This document shows positions 1-9,274 of a stretch of DNA of 64,000 nucleotides, one piece after another. Made by a program: the position numbers and the translations under genes. The DNA comes from Candidatus Palauibacter rhopaloidicola (GTDB taxonomy: Bacteria; Gemmatimonadota; Gemmatimonadetes; Palauibacterales; Palauibacteraceae). Where the stretch lies: contig JAPPGH010000039.1 in assembly GCA_026914155.1 (NCBI GenBank), positions 218,172-282,171 on the forward strand, given 5' to 3'. Numbering within the stretch: the stretch's first letter is position 1; each line of letters opens with the position of its first letter. The notes beneath the pieces are model-generated. The model did no database searches. It saw only the letters and a program-made list of their open reading frames with translations, and was not told the DNA's origin.

Positions 1-1317
1 GAGGAGGCGCGCAAGGCGCTCGAGACCGCGGTGTGGGCGGAGGGCCGCGGTGAACTCACGTTCACCCTCAGGGAGTACCGGCGCACACTCGATCCACGCC
101 ATCTGACGACGCTGGAGACGGAGAGCCGCACGCGGCCGCACGTGCGACTGCCCCCGTTCCGGAGCCTGCCGGCCCGCCAGCTCACGACGTCCGGCTACGC
201 GCGCCTGGACGCGGACTCCGCCGTCTTCTACGCGCCGGACGCGACGGTGCTGCTGTCGTCGGAGTTCCGAGACACCCAGTGCTTCGGGTTGGAACGAGAC
301 GAGGTCGACGGCGAACCGTTGCTCGGCATCACGTTCCGCCCCCGGCGGCGGCGCGACGTGATCGACATTGAGGGCACGCTCTGGCTCGACGAGGAGAGTG
401 CGGAACTGCGGCGCGTGCAGATCCGGTATCGCAACCTCCCGCTGCCGCGAAACGCGCAACGGCGGTACATCGGCGCCGATCTCACGTTCGACCGCCTGCC
501 GGACGGCCCGTTCTACGTCCGCGACTGGTGGGTGCGGTTTCCGATCGGGAGCCGAAACACACGCTTCAGGGCGGGTCTGTCCGCTCGCCCGGATCCGGTA
601 CTCGTCGCCTATCACCAGGTGGGCGGCACGGTGACGGACGCCTTCGCGGGCGGCGTTTCGTTCGACGTGGGCGAGGGTGCGGTCACGGGCGTGCTGCGGG
701 ACAGTGTGAGCGGCGAGCCGCTCGCGGGCGCGGAAATCGTCGTCCGCGACTGGGACGACGCCGCGGCCTTCCTGCCCCGGCCGCAGGCCGCGGACGTCCC
801 GTTCAGCGCGGTCACGGACCAGGCGGGCGGCTTCCACGTGGCCGGGCTGCCGGATGGCGTCTACGCGCTGGGCGTGGACCACCCGAAACTCCAGGCCGCG
901 GGAGTGCGGCTCAACGAGACCCGCGTCGTCGTCGAGGATCGGACGAGCGATCCGCTGGAGTTGTGGACGCCGTCCGGGGACGCGCTCTTCGCGCGTATCT
1001 GCCCGGGTTCGTCGTCCTACGGGAGCGCGGGCGCCGTGGTCGGGTTCGCGCGCGATGCCCAAACGGGGCTCCCGGTGCCGGAGATCGAGGTCGAAGTCGT
1101 GTGGCGGGTGCGCCGCCTCCAGGGCACGGCGCGGGCCGCCGCCGTGTTTGAACAGTCGGAATACGCCGGCGGGGTGTCGGACGAGCGGGGCAGGTTCGCG
1201 ATTTGCGGCGTCCCCCTCGGCGAGCCGGCCGTGCTGAGAGTACGAGGCGTTGACGAGGGCGTGGAACTCGAACTTGTGACGCGCCTCGCGTGGCGCGACG
1301 TATTCGTCGAACCGTAA
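1..1317 (+). CDS. Carboxypeptidase-regulatory-like domain protein (5' partial)
   Basis: The reading frame is open from base 1, so the gene starts upstream and only the C-terminal part (about 438 residues) is seen. The first half contains a beta-rich segment (DVIDIEGTLWLDEESAELRR) that resembles the lipoprotein-carrier-like folds often found beside such domains. Two carboxypeptidase-regulatory-like Ig folds follow: one beginning GVLRDSVSGEPLAGAEIVVR and one beginning GFARDAQTGLPVPEIEVEV, each ending in the usual GGF/GRF...GLPDGVY or GVPLGEP pattern. These domains are typical of exported envelope proteins. No enzyme motif is seen. It ends 36 bp from the convergent M20 gene. Function unknown; probable periplasmic or outer-membrane structural role (inference). 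Confidence 0.75.
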   Translation, partial: EEARKALETAVWAEGRGELTFTLREYRRTLDPRHLTTLETESRTRPHVRLPPFRSLPARQLTTSGYARLDADSAVFYAPDATVLLSSEFRDTQCFGLERDEVDGEPLLGITFRPRRRRDVIDIEGTLWLDEESAELRRVQIRYRNLPLPRNAQRRYIGADLTFDRLPDGPFYVRDWWVRFPIGSRNTRFRAGLSARPDPVLVAYHQVGGTVTDAFAGGVSFDVGEGAVTGVLRDSVSGEPLAGAEIVVRDWDDAAAFLPRPQAADVPFSAVTDQAGGFHVAGLPDGVYALGVDHPKLQAAGVRLNETRVVVEDRTSDPLELWTPSGDALFARICPGSSSYGSAGAVVGFARDAQTGLPVPEIEVEVVWRVRRLQGTARAAAVFEQSEYAGGVSDERGRFAICGVPLGEPAVLRVRGVDEGVELELVTRLAWRDVFVEP

Positions 1318-1352
1318 CCCCCGCCGCGCCTGGCTTCCCGCGGCCGCGAACG

Positions 1353-2657
1353 TCAGTCCGTCGAGGGGCGCCGCAACTTCAGGTAGTCGAGGAGCAGGTT
1401 CGACATCGCCCGCATGCCGATCGGGATCGAGGCGTCATCCGCCCGAAAATCGGGCGTGTGATGCCCTCCCGAGCCCAGTTCCGGGTTCACCGAACCCAGC
1501 CGGTAGTAGAACCCCGGCACCTCGTTCGCGAAGTAGGCGAAGTCCTCGCCGCCCATCGTGGGATCGATCACGAGGACGTTCTCCTCGCCGACGATCTTCG
1601 CGAGCGTCGGCGCCATCTCCGTGGTGAGGTCCCGGTCGTTGATCGTCGCGGGCGTGCCGCGGTCGTAGTCGAGGACGTAGCTGCCGCCACCGGCCGTGGT
1701 GATGCCGTCGAGGATCTCGTCCATCCGCCGCTCGACGGCGTCCCGCACGTCGGGGTTGTACGTCCGGACCGTGCCCTCCAGCCACATCTCCATCGGGATG
1801 ATGTTGAAGCGCTCGCCGCCCCGCATGACGCCGACGGTGATCACGCTGGGCTCGAGCGGCGAGAGGTTGCGCGAGCGGATGGTCTGGAAGGCGGTCACGG
1901 CCTGCGAGGCCATCACGACGGGGTCGATGCTCGTCTGCGGCTGCGCGCCGTGCGCCTGCCGTCCGATGATCCGGATCTTGAAGTGGTCGACGGCCGCGAA
2001 GGCGGGGCCGGGCGTGTAGCCCAGCTTCCCCACGTCCATCGAGGAAAAGGTGTGAAGCCCGAAGATGGCGGACGGAACGACGCCCTCCAGGGCGCCCTCC
2101 TGCACCATCAGGTCGGCGCCGCCTTCTTCGCCGGGGGGCGGGCCCTCCTCCGCGGGCTGGAAGATGAACTTGATCGTGCCCGGGATTTCGTCGCGCATGG
2201 ACGCGAGGACCGACGCCACGCCGAGTTGCACGGCGGTGTGTACGTCGTGGCCGCAGGCGTGCGACACGCCGACCTCCTGGCCGCCGTACTCGGTGCGGAC
2301 CGTGGAGGCGAAGGAATACCCCGTGTTCTCGGTGACCGGGAGCGCGTCCATGTCGGCCCGCACCGCGACCACGTCGCCGGGGAGGCCCCCCTTCAGGATC
2401 CCGATGACTCCGGTGTGCGCGACCCCCTCGATGACTTCGTCAAAGCCGAGTTCGCGCAGATGGGCCGCGACCATGGCGGCGGTCTCGAACTCGCGGTTGC
2501 CGAGTTCGGGGAACTGGTGGATTTGATGGCGCATCTCCACGATCCGGTCGATCACGCGGTCGACCGCCGCGTCCACGGCGGGATCCTGCCCCGCCAGCGG
2601 AGTGACGAACGTTCCGGCGAGCCACGCGAGGGCAAACGAAGTTCGGGTCGTACGCAT
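1353..2657 (-). CDS. Exported M20D-family amidohydrolase
   Basis: The 434-residue product is a M20 metallopeptidase of the IAA-amino-acid-hydrolase/hippurate-hydrolase type, which cleaves N-acyl amino acids or small peptides. The sequence shows the metal-site motif SHACGHDVHTA, the upstream ADMDALPV strand, the Glu-rich PAEEGPPPGEEGG loop and the late MGGEDFAYF motif. An N-terminal signal peptide (about residues 1-24, ending LAGQ) sends it to the periplasm. I chose ATG at 2657 because AGGAAA lies just upstream and the signal peptide follows directly; the frame is open 31 codons further up but those residues are not signal-like. Its substrate cannot be read from sequence. It is divergent from arsI. 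Confidence 0.9.
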   Translation of the reverse strand: MRTTRTSFALAWLAGTFVTPLAGQDPAVDAAVDRVIDRIVEMRHQIHQFPELGNREFETAAMVAAHLRELGFDEVIEGVAHTGVIGILKGGLPGDVVAVRADMDALPVTENTGYSFASTVRTEYGGQEVGVSHACGHDVHTAVQLGVASVLASMRDEIPGTIKFIFQPAEEGPPPGEEGGADLMVQEGALEGVVPSAIFGLHTFSSMDVGKLGYTPGPAFAAVDHFKIRIIGRQAHGAQPQTSIDPVVMASQAVTAFQTIRSRNLSPLEPSVITVGVMRGGERFNIIPMEMWLEGTVRTYNPDVRDAVERRMDEILDGITTAGGGSYVLDYDRGTPATINDRDLTTEMAPTLAKIVGEENVLVIDPTMGGEDFAYFANEVPGFYYRLGSVNPELGSGGHHTPDFRADDASIPIGMRAMSNLLLDYLKLRRPSTD

Positions 2658-2912
2658 GCTTTTTCCTGGTCGCGGATTCACACGAAGGACCGCCGCAGCG
2701 ACGGTCCGCACCGGGCACGGAACGTGGGCCGGCGGGGTCCGTGTGGGCAACGGTGAGCAACCGGCGACATCGGCTGGCGGCGGCGGCGGGTGGAGGCGAG
2801 ACTTCGACTCGTTGCGTCCTTTCGCCGTCTCGTTCGTCTAACGGGATGAGAAGGCGAAGTGGAGGACCCCAACGAGCCATGAAACCGGCCATGAGACCGG
2901 GAGGAGTGATCC

Positions 2913-3356
2913 ATGCGACTGCAACTTGCCCTCAACGTGCGGGACATCGACGAAGCGGTGGAATACTACACGAAGTTCTTCGGCGAGACCCCGCACAAGC
3001 GCCGGCCCGGCTACGCCAACTTCGCGATCGACGCACCGCCCCTGAAGCTCGTCCTGTTGGAGAACCCGGATGCGTCGGAGCGCATCAACCACCTGGGCGT
3101 GGAGGTGTTCGATGACGCGTCGGTACGCAGGGCCGGGGCGAGGCTGGAGGCGGCCGACATACTGACGGCGGTGGAGGAAGAGACGGTGTGCTGTCACGCG
3201 GCCCAGACGAAGGTCTGGTCCGACGAGCCGCAGGGTCTCCGCTGGGAGTGGTACGTGGTCACGGACGACGCGCCGGATGAGGAGGCGCCGGCCGTAACGT
3301 GCCTGCCCGACGGCGGGTGTGAGACCGAGGCTCACGCCGAGGCCTGCTGTGCCTGA
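2913..3356 (+). CDS. arsI: ArsI/CadI-family VOC metalloenzyme (C-As lyase-like)
   Basis: The 147-residue protein has a vicinal-oxygen-chelate fold starting LNVRDIDEAVEYYTKFFG. It carries the family signature ETVCCHAAQTKVW, where the adjacent cysteines bind trivalent arsenicals in ArsI, followed by the WEWYVV strand. ArsI enzymes split the carbon-arsenic bond of methylarsenite and related organoarsenicals; CadI relatives are cadmium-induced. The C-terminus adds CLPDGGC and ends EACCA, giving two further thiol clusters. GGGAGGAG sits 7 nt before the ATG. Its end overlaps the GTG start of the sigma factor by 8 bp, so the two are probably co-translated. Whether the substrate is arsenic is inferred from the motif. 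Confidence 0.85.
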   Translation: MRLQLALNVRDIDEAVEYYTKFFGETPHKRRPGYANFAIDAPPLKLVLLENPDASERINHLGVEVFDDASVRRAGARLEAADILTAVEEETVCCHAAQTKVWSDEPQGLRWEWYVVTDDAPDEEAPAVTCLPDGGCETEAHAEACCA

Positions 3357-3957
3357 TGAATCAGGCGCCGCAGGCGCTGAGCCCGCGTGGTCGGACTTTC
3401 GGAGCCGCCTGCGGCGCTACGTCGCCGGGCGCGTGGACGCCGCCTGGGCGGATGATGTCACGGGCGACATCCTCGTTCGCCTGCTCGAGCGGCAGGCAGA
3501 TCTCGCAGCGGCTCGGGATCCGCTCGCCTGGGCCTATCGCGTCGCGACGAATGTCATCACCGATCACTATCGGCGCCGCGCCGTCGAGTCGCGGGCGCTG
3601 GCCCGGGCGGGCCGTGAGGCCGGCGGGCGGGAGCGGACTCCTGACACGGAGGGCCACGAGGCCGTGCGGCGGGACCTGGCGGCGTGTCTCCTTCCGTTTG
3701 CCCGGGAGTTGCCGCCGAAGTACTCGGAGGCGCTCATCCTCACGACCTACGGCGGGCTCACGCAGGTCGAGGCGGCGCGCCGGCTCGGACTCAGCACCTC
3801 GGGCATGAAGTCACGGGTCCAGCGGGCGCGCGCGCTGTTGAGGCGGCGACTCCTGGAGTGCTGCGACTTCGAAATGGACCGTCGCGGGGGCGTGATCGAC
3901 ATGCGGCCGCGACGAACGTGCACCACCGACGCCCGGCAACCGGCGGCGCTTGCGTGA
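3349..3957 (+). CDS. sigZ: ECF-type RNA polymerase sigma factor, SigZ-like
   Basis: The 202-residue protein has sigma region 2 (WSDFRSRLRRYV...DPLAWAYRVATNVITDHYRRR) and region 4 (LPPKYSEALILTTYGGLTQVEAARRLGLS...MKSRVQRAR) and no region 3, the layout of an extracytoplasmic-function sigma factor. The C-terminal tail LLECCDFEMDRRGGVID is the SigZ-type tail and contains a vicinal Cys pair. GTG at 3349 is used as start because it lies inside the end of arsI and directly precedes the conserved region; there is no anti-sigma factor next to it. The stop overlaps the GTG of the next gene (GTGA). Coupling to arsI suggests a role in metal(loid) response (inference). Confidence 0.8.
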   Translation: MPDESGAAGAEPAWSDFRSRLRRYVAGRVDAAWADDVTGDILVRLLERQADLAAARDPLAWAYRVATNVITDHYRRRAVESRALARAGREAGGRERTPDTEGHEAVRRDLAACLLPFARELPPKYSEALILTTYGGLTQVEAARRLGLSTSGMKSRVQRARALLRRRLLECCDFEMDRRGGVIDMRPRRTCTTDARQPAALA

Positions 3958-5222
3958 GAGTCGCGGTCATCGGCGGCGGCGTCATCGGATTGTGCGTCGC
4001 CCACTATCTCGAGCGTCGCGGAGCCGAGGTCGTCCTCGTGGAGCGGGACGAGATCGGCGGCGGGTGTTCGAAGGGCAATGGCGGATGGGTCTGTCCGTCG
4101 ATCTCCCGCCCGCTGCCGGCGCCGGGGCTGACGCTGACCTCCCTCCGCTGGATGCTCCGCTCCGACAGCCCCCTCTACATCAAGCCGTCGGCCATGCCCC
4201 GACTCATGGGTTGGCTGTGGGCCTTTCGCCGTCACTGTAACGCCGAGAGCTACCGGGCGGGCGTCGCCGCCCTCGCGGCGCTGAACGCCGCGACGGACCG
4301 GCTGTACCGGGGGCTCGCGCAAGAGGGCATGGCCTTCGAGCGCGCCGAGAGCGGGACCATCCTCGCCTACGACGATGAGCGCGAACTCGAACAGACGAAG
4401 GCGTTGCTGGCGAGACTGGGAGAGGAACGCGTGGGGCCGGTGGAGGTCCTCGACCGCGAGGCTCTCGCGGAGGCGGAGCCGCATCTGCGGGGCGGCCTGA
4501 TCGGCCTCCGCATGCGCGGGGACACGCACGTGCGTCCGGAGTCGCTGTGCGCTCAGCTTGCCGCGAGCCTGGAGGCGCGCGGCGTCGAGATCAGGACGGG
4601 AGAACGTGTCGTCGGCTTCACGGGGAAAGGCGACCGCGTCCGGACGGCGATCACCTGGGTTCCCGCCAGCGACCCCGCAGCGCTCGGGGAACCGGCGAGG
4701 ATCGGCGCGGATGCCTTCGTGCTTGCCGCGGGCGCCGAGACCCCCGCTCTGGCGGAGCCTCTGAAGGGGAAGCTCCCGGTGCAGGCGGGGAAGGGCTACA
4801 GCATCACCGTCAGGGACGCGCGGGTCGGGCTCTCGCAGCCCCTGCACGTGACGCCGGCGAGGATCGGCTTCACGCCGTTTCGCGGGGCGGTGCGCACCAT
4901 CGGGACGATGGAGTTCTCCGGCATCAACCTGCGCCTCGACGGGCGCCGCATCGCGATCCTCGAGCGGGCCGCGCGGCGCTACCTGCCCGGGGCGCTGGAA
5001 GGAACGGAGCGCGTCGACTGGGTGGGCATGCGCCCCGTGACGCCGGACGGCCTCCCCGCCATCGGCCGGCTGCCCGGTCTCCCCAACGTGTACGTCGCCA
5101 CGGGACACCAGATGCTCGGGGTCACGCTGGCCCCCTCGACCGGCCACGCGCTCGCGCAACTCATGCTCGATGGCGGATCGGACATCGACCTCGCCCCCTT
5201 CGACCCCGCCCGCTTCGCCTGA
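3954..5222 (+). CDS. FAD-dependent oxidoreductase, D-amino-acid dehydrogenase (DadA)-like
   Basis: The 422-residue protein opens with the FAD-binding dinucleotide motif VIGGGVIGLCVAHYLERRGAE and an acidic residue ending the second strand (VVLVERDEIGGG). The DAO/DadA family hallmarks GNGGWVCPS and the C-terminal MRPVTPDGLPAIG and GHQMLGVTLAPSTG are present. Such enzymes oxidatively deaminate D-amino acids or similar amines and pass electrons to the respiratory chain. GTG at 3954 overlaps the stop of sigZ in a GTGA arrangement, so this is the third cistron of the arsI-sigZ unit. Why a deaminating flavoenzyme would sit with these two genes is not clear from the sequence. Confidence 0.85.
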   Translation: MRVAVIGGGVIGLCVAHYLERRGAEVVLVERDEIGGGCSKGNGGWVCPSISRPLPAPGLTLTSLRWMLRSDSPLYIKPSAMPRLMGWLWAFRRHCNAESYRAGVAALAALNAATDRLYRGLAQEGMAFERAESGTILAYDDERELEQTKALLARLGEERVGPVEVLDREALAEAEPHLRGGLIGLRMRGDTHVRPESLCAQLAASLEARGVEIRTGERVVGFTGKGDRVRTAITWVPASDPAALGEPARIGADAFVLAAGAETPALAEPLKGKLPVQAGKGYSITVRDARVGLSQPLHVTPARIGFTPFRGAVRTIGTMEFSGINLRLDGRRIAILERAARRYLPGALEGTERVDWVGMRPVTPDGLPAIGRLPGLPNVYVATGHQMLGVTLAPSTGHALAQLMLDGGSDIDLAPFDPARFA

Positions 5223-5360
5223 CGCCGCCGAAACGTCACTTCGGGCACCGCACGAAAGGGTGTTCTCCGGCCACTAAATGAGCGATTGCAGCCCGGCATC
5301 GGCGACCGCATCGTGGTGCGCGTCGCCCATGGTGGTCGACCACACGGGGCTGGATGGACG

Positions 5361-7079
5361 ATGGCACCTCTTCGACTCCGCGCGCAGCCCGGGGCGCGAG
5401 CCCCGCATCCTCACCGTTGCCGCGTTCTGCTTCTCGCGCCGCTGCTGGCTCTGGGGTGTGGCGACGGCGAACCCGGAACCGCACCGCCGGGAGCGCCCGT
5501 ACCCACCACACTGGCGATCACCCCCTCGTCCGCGGTTCTGGCCGCCCTGGGCCAGACGGTGCAACTGACGGCGACCGTTCGCGATCAGACCGGCACGGTC
5601 ATGTCCGGCATCGGCGTGAACTGGGCGAGCAGCGACGGCGGAATCGTGACGGTCGATCCCGCCGGGCTGGTTACGGCGGTAGGCAACGGAGCCACGAACA
5701 TCACGGCCACCGTGCGGGGCGGCGGCGCCTCCGGAGGCGCCGCCATCACGGTTTCGCAGGCGGTCACCGCGCTGACGGTGTCACCCGATCAGGCCGCGAT
5801 CGACGCACTGGAAACGCTCCAGCTGACCGCGCAGGCTCTGGACGCGAACGAAAATCCGGTCGCCGGGGTGGACTTCTCGTGGCGCTCCGACGACGAGTCG
5901 GTGGCTACGGTAAGCCCCGCCGGCCTGGTGACCGCTGTAGCACCGGGATCGGTGGCGATATCCGTGCAGGCGTCCGAAACCGGCCTCATCGCGACCGCGC
6001 GGATCGTCGTGAACGTGTCCGAGAGGTTTGCCCTGGTGACGCTGTACAACGCCACCGGGGGCTCGCGCTGGACGAGACGCGACAACTGGCTGACGGACGC
6101 GCCGACCGGCCAATGGCATGGAGTGACCGCCGATGCGGAAGGCCGGGTAACCGGACTGGATCTCTCGGGCATCGGGCTCGAGGGCCGCTTGCCGGAGGAG
6201 TTCGCGCACCTCACGAACCTCCGGCGTCTCAACCTGTCATACAACCAGTTGACCGGTGAAATCCCGGCATACTTGGCGGGGTTCACGGAGCTCGAAGAAC
6301 TCAGCCTCGCCGTAAACGCGCTCACGGGCCCGATTCCCGTCGAGCTGTCCGGCCTCACCGGCCTGAGAGTACTGGACCTCTCCAACGATCTGTTCGCGGG
6401 TCGGAACCGGCTCACTGGACCGGTTCCGCTCGAACTCGCCCAACTGAGCGATCTCGAAGTGCTGAACCTCGCCTTCAACAGCCTGACCGGACCGATTCCG
6501 GCGGAACTCGCAGGCCTGCGGAGCCTCACGGTTCTCGACATTGAGCAGAATGACCTGAGCGGCCCGATTCCACCGGATCTGGTCAGCCTCTCGGGTCTTG
6601 AGGTTCTCTCCCTCGCCGGCAATCGCATCACCGGCGCCATTCCGTCGGGGCTCGGAGACCTCTCCAATCTCCGCGACCTCAAGCTCCACATGAATCAACT
6701 GTCCGGGCCGATCCCGTCCAGTCTGGGGAACCTGCGGCACCTGGTCCGGTTGTCCCTGTGCTGCAATGCGTTGACCGGCCCGATTCCGCCCGAGTTGGGC
6801 AACATCTCGGCCGTCCAGTTTCTCGGACTCCAGGTAAACGAACTGTCCGGGTCCGTGCCTTCCGAGTTCGGACAGCTCTCCGCGCTGCGGCACCTGTACC
6901 TCTTCACCAACGCGGATCTGCGCGGGCCGCTTCCGCAGGAACTCGTGAACCTGCGACTCACTACGTTCGACTGGATACTCACCGGCTTGTGTTCTCCCCC
7001 CAACGCAGAATTCCAGGATTGGCTCCGGAGCATTCCCCGCCACCAGGGCAAAGGCGTGTGCTCGAGTTCGGAGCCGTAA
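5361..7079 (+). CDS. Lipoprotein with two bacterial Ig-like domains and leucine-rich repeats
   Basis: The 572-residue protein starts with a lipoprotein signal (LLLAPLLALGC, lipid-carrying Cys near residue 33). Two BIG2-type Ig-like domains follow (about residues 43-127 and 128-214), each ending in the TVDPAGLVTAV or TVSPAGLVTAV pattern. From about residue 215 a DNW...GVTADAEGRVTGLDLSG cap leads into plant-type leucine-rich repeats with the LTGPIPxEL consensus. I chose ATG at 5361 because the signal peptide begins there; the frame is open further upstream. It is a paralogue of the two large proteins at 58.8-64 kb. A surface adhesion or binding role is inferred from domain type only. Confidence 0.85.
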   Translation: MAPLRLRAQPGARAPHPHRCRVLLLAPLLALGCGDGEPGTAPPGAPVPTTLAITPSSAVLAALGQTVQLTATVRDQTGTVMSGIGVNWASSDGGIVTVDPAGLVTAVGNGATNITATVRGGGASGGAAITVSQAVTALTVSPDQAAIDALETLQLTAQALDANENPVAGVDFSWRSDDESVATVSPAGLVTAVAPGSVAISVQASETGLIATARIVVNVSERFALVTLYNATGGSRWTRRDNWLTDAPTGQWHGVTADAEGRVTGLDLSGIGLEGRLPEEFAHLTNLRRLNLSYNQLTGEIPAYLAGFTELEELSLAVNALTGPIPVELSGLTGLRVLDLSNDLFAGRNRLTGPVPLELAQLSDLEVLNLAFNSLTGPIPAELAGLRSLTVLDIEQNDLSGPIPPDLVSLSGLEVLSLAGNRITGAIPSGLGDLSNLRDLKLHMNQLSGPIPSSLGNLRHLVRLSLCCNALTGPIPPELGNISAVQFLGLQVNELSGSVPSEFGQLSALRHLYLFTNADLRGPLPQELVNLRLTTFDWILTGLCSPPNAEFQDWLRSIPRHQGKGVCSSSEP

Positions 7080-7188
7080 ACCCTCCCGCGCGCCTCGCCT
7101 GACGCCACGATCCGCGATCCGGGTTGACCGTTCGCGTCGCTCCACGGACACTGTGGGCACTCGAATTTCCCGTACCGAGGCCAGCCGA

Positions 7189-7884
7189 GTGAGCAAATTC
7201 GACGACCTTCGCGCCCACCTGCGGGCGATCCGTACGCTCACCAGCGGCGTGACGCGCGGTCTGCCGGTCCTCGAGGCGGCGGCGGACCCGTACGATCTGT
7301 TCCGCGACTGGTTCCGGGATGCGGAGGCCTCGGGGTTGCTCCTGCCCGAGTCGATGGCGCTCGCGACGGCGACCGGCGACGGGCGGCCTTCGGTGCGGAT
7401 GGTCCTCCTTAAGGGCGTCGGCCCCGACGGCTTCCGCTTCTTCACCAACTACGGCAGCCGCAAAGCCGGGGAACTGGACGACAATCCGCAGGCCTCGCTC
7501 TGCTGCTACTGGTCGGTGCTCGAGCGGCAGGTGCGCATTGAAGGGCGTGTCGAGCGCCTCTCGGCGGAAGACTCGGCGGCGTACTTCGCGACGCGCGACC
7601 GCGGGAGCCGGATCGGCGCGTGGGCTTCCGCACAGAGCCGCCCGATCGCCGATCGCGCCGGGCTCGAGGCTCAGGTGGCGGAGGCGGAGGCCCGGTTCGA
7701 GGGGAGGGACGTGCCACTCCCCGACTTCTGGGGCGGATACATCCTCGTTCCCGACCGGATCGAGTTCTGGCAGGGTCGCGCCAACCGGCTGCACGACCGC
7801 CTCGAGTACACGCCGCGCGAAGGGAGCCGCGAGGGGAAGGACGAAGCGGGCGGCGAATGGGCGATCACCCGACTCCAGCCGTGA
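7189..7884 (+). CDS. pdxH: Pyridoxamine 5'-phosphate oxidase
   Basis: PdxH oxidises pyridoxine or pyridoxamine phosphate to pyridoxal phosphate with FMN and oxygen, in the cytoplasm. The 231-residue protein shows the FMN and substrate motifs RMVLLKGVGPDGFRFFTNYGSRK, CCYWSVLERQVRIEGRVERL, GSRIGAWASAQS and the C-terminal EFWQGRANRLHDR...WAITRLQP. GTG at 7189 is preferred because GAGG lies 8 nt upstream; a GTG at 7153 in the same frame would add 12 residues with a weaker site. Length is slightly above the usual 210-220. It ends 31 bp from the convergent NSS transporter. Confidence 0.95.
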   Translation: MSKFDDLRAHLRAIRTLTSGVTRGLPVLEAAADPYDLFRDWFRDAEASGLLLPESMALATATGDGRPSVRMVLLKGVGPDGFRFFTNYGSRKAGELDDNPQASLCCYWSVLERQVRIEGRVERLSAEDSAAYFATRDRGSRIGAWASAQSRPIADRAGLEAQVAEAEARFEGRDVPLPDFWGGYILVPDRIEFWQGRANRLHDRLEYTPREGSREGKDEAGGEWAITRLQP

Positions 7885-7914
7885 GCGCGTGGCCGGCCGG
7901 GTGCGGATCCGCGG

Positions 7915-9264
7915 CTAGCCCAGGAGGCCGAGTCCGGCCAGCACGACGAGCCCCACCGCCACGGGCACGACGAAACGCATCACCGGACCCCAGGCGGCGG
8001 TGATCCGGAAGCGCCCCGCCCCCTGGTTCGTCTCCGCGCGGAACCGTTCGAACCCCCAAACGAAGGCGACGTAGAGGGAGATCGCGAGCCCGCCCACGGT
8101 GAGGAAGATGTTCCCCGACACGTAGTCGGCGAGTTCGAACAGCCCGCGGCCGCCGATCTGCACCGCGGCCCAGGGCCCGCCGCCGAGCGCGAGCGGGACC
8201 CCCGCGAGGAGGAGGACCGCGAGCACGGTCCACAGCGATCGCCGGCGACTCCAGCCCAGCGAATCCATGGCGCTTGCCGTGAGGGCTTCGAGCAGCGCAA
8301 GACACGAGGTGAGCCCCGCGATGAACACGAAGAAGAAGAAGAACGCCGCGGCCACCTCGCCCGCCGGCAGACGGCCGAAGAGACCCGCCATCGTGATGAA
8401 GAGGAGGCCCGCGCCCTGGTCCGGCTCCATGCCGAAGGCGAACAGGGCGGGGAACATGACGAACCCGGCGAGGACCGCGGCGAGCGTGTCGCAGGCCACG
8501 ATGGAGGCGGCGCTTCCGGGGATGTCGCTCCGGCGCGGATGCAGAAAGCTTCCGAACACGAATGCGCCCATCATCCCGACCCCGATGGAGTAGAAGGCCT
8601 GCCCGAGCGCCGCGAGCCACGTCTCCGGACCGACGGCCGAGAAGTCGGGCGCGAGGTACCACCGGACGCCCTCCCACGCCCCGTCGAACTGGAGCGAGAC
8701 GATCCCGAGTCCGATGAGGAAGAAGAAGAGGATGGGAATCAGGAGTCGTGCCGCGCGCTCGATCCCCCGCCGCAACCCGCGGGTGATGATGAGCCCGGCC
8801 AGCAGCATCACCGGGATGGTGTAGGCGAGAACTTCGCCCGGGCGCGCGGTGAAGGCCGCGAACGACTCCGCCGCGGCCTGCACGCTTCCGGCGTCGTAAC
8901 CGCCCCGGAAGGCGCGGACGAAGTAGGCCGCGATCCAGCCCATGATGAGCTGGTAGTAGGACATGATGAGGAACGCGGCGCCCACGCCGAGCCAGGCGAT
9001 CGCGCGGAAGGGGCTTCGTCCAGCGAGCTTCCGCATCCCGGCCAGCGGCGTCGCCTGCGCGCGCCGCCCGAGGCTGATTTCGGCCGTGAACAGCGGGATC
9101 CCGATCAGGACCGCCAGCAGGACGTAGATGAGGAGGAACGCGCCTCCCCCGTTCTCGCCCGCCAGGTAGGGGAACCTCCAGATATTGCCGAGTCCCACCG
9201 AGAATCCGGTCGTGGCGAGGATGAAGCCCAGCGGGCTTCCCCAGCGTTCGCGGGTTGCGTTCAT
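7915..9264 (-). CDS. Neurotransmitter:sodium symporter (NSS/SNF) family transporter
   Basis: The 449-residue polytopic protein begins with the hallmark TM1 motif GFSVGLGNIWRFPYLAGENG, which forms sodium and substrate sites in LeuT-type transporters, followed by a GAFLLIYVLLAVLIGIPLF helix. About 11 membrane segments can be seen, fitting the shorter bacterial NSS group such as MhsT. Bacterial members take up amino acids with sodium; the actual substrate cannot be read. ATG at 9264 is the only good start. It is convergent with pdxH and divergent from the SulP gene, with a hairpin-bearing repeat in between. Confidence 0.93.
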   Translation of the reverse strand: MNATRERWGSPLGFILATTGFSVGLGNIWRFPYLAGENGGGAFLLIYVLLAVLIGIPLFTAEISLGRRAQATPLAGMRKLAGRSPFRAIAWLGVGAAFLIMSYYQLIMGWIAAYFVRAFRGGYDAGSVQAAAESFAAFTARPGEVLAYTIPVMLLAGLIITRGLRRGIERAARLLIPILFFFLIGLGIVSLQFDGAWEGVRWYLAPDFSAVGPETWLAALGQAFYSIGVGMMGAFVFGSFLHPRRSDIPGSAASIVACDTLAAVLAGFVMFPALFAFGMEPDQGAGLLFITMAGLFGRLPAGEVAAAFFFFFVFIAGLTSCLALLEALTASAMDSLGWSRRRSLWTVLAVLLLAGVPLALGGGPWAAVQIGGRGLFELADYVSGNIFLTVGGLAISLYVAFVWGFERFRAETNQGAGRFRITAAWGPVMRFVVPVAVGLVVLAGLGLLG

Positions 9265-9274
9265 TCCTTACCCT

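Noticed and set aside
2687..2707. Small hairpin (GGACCG/CGGTCC, 9-nt loop) between the M20 gene and arsI
   Set aside because: Short stem with a large loop in G+C-rich DNA; no supporting promoter or conserved site such as a clear ArsR operator.
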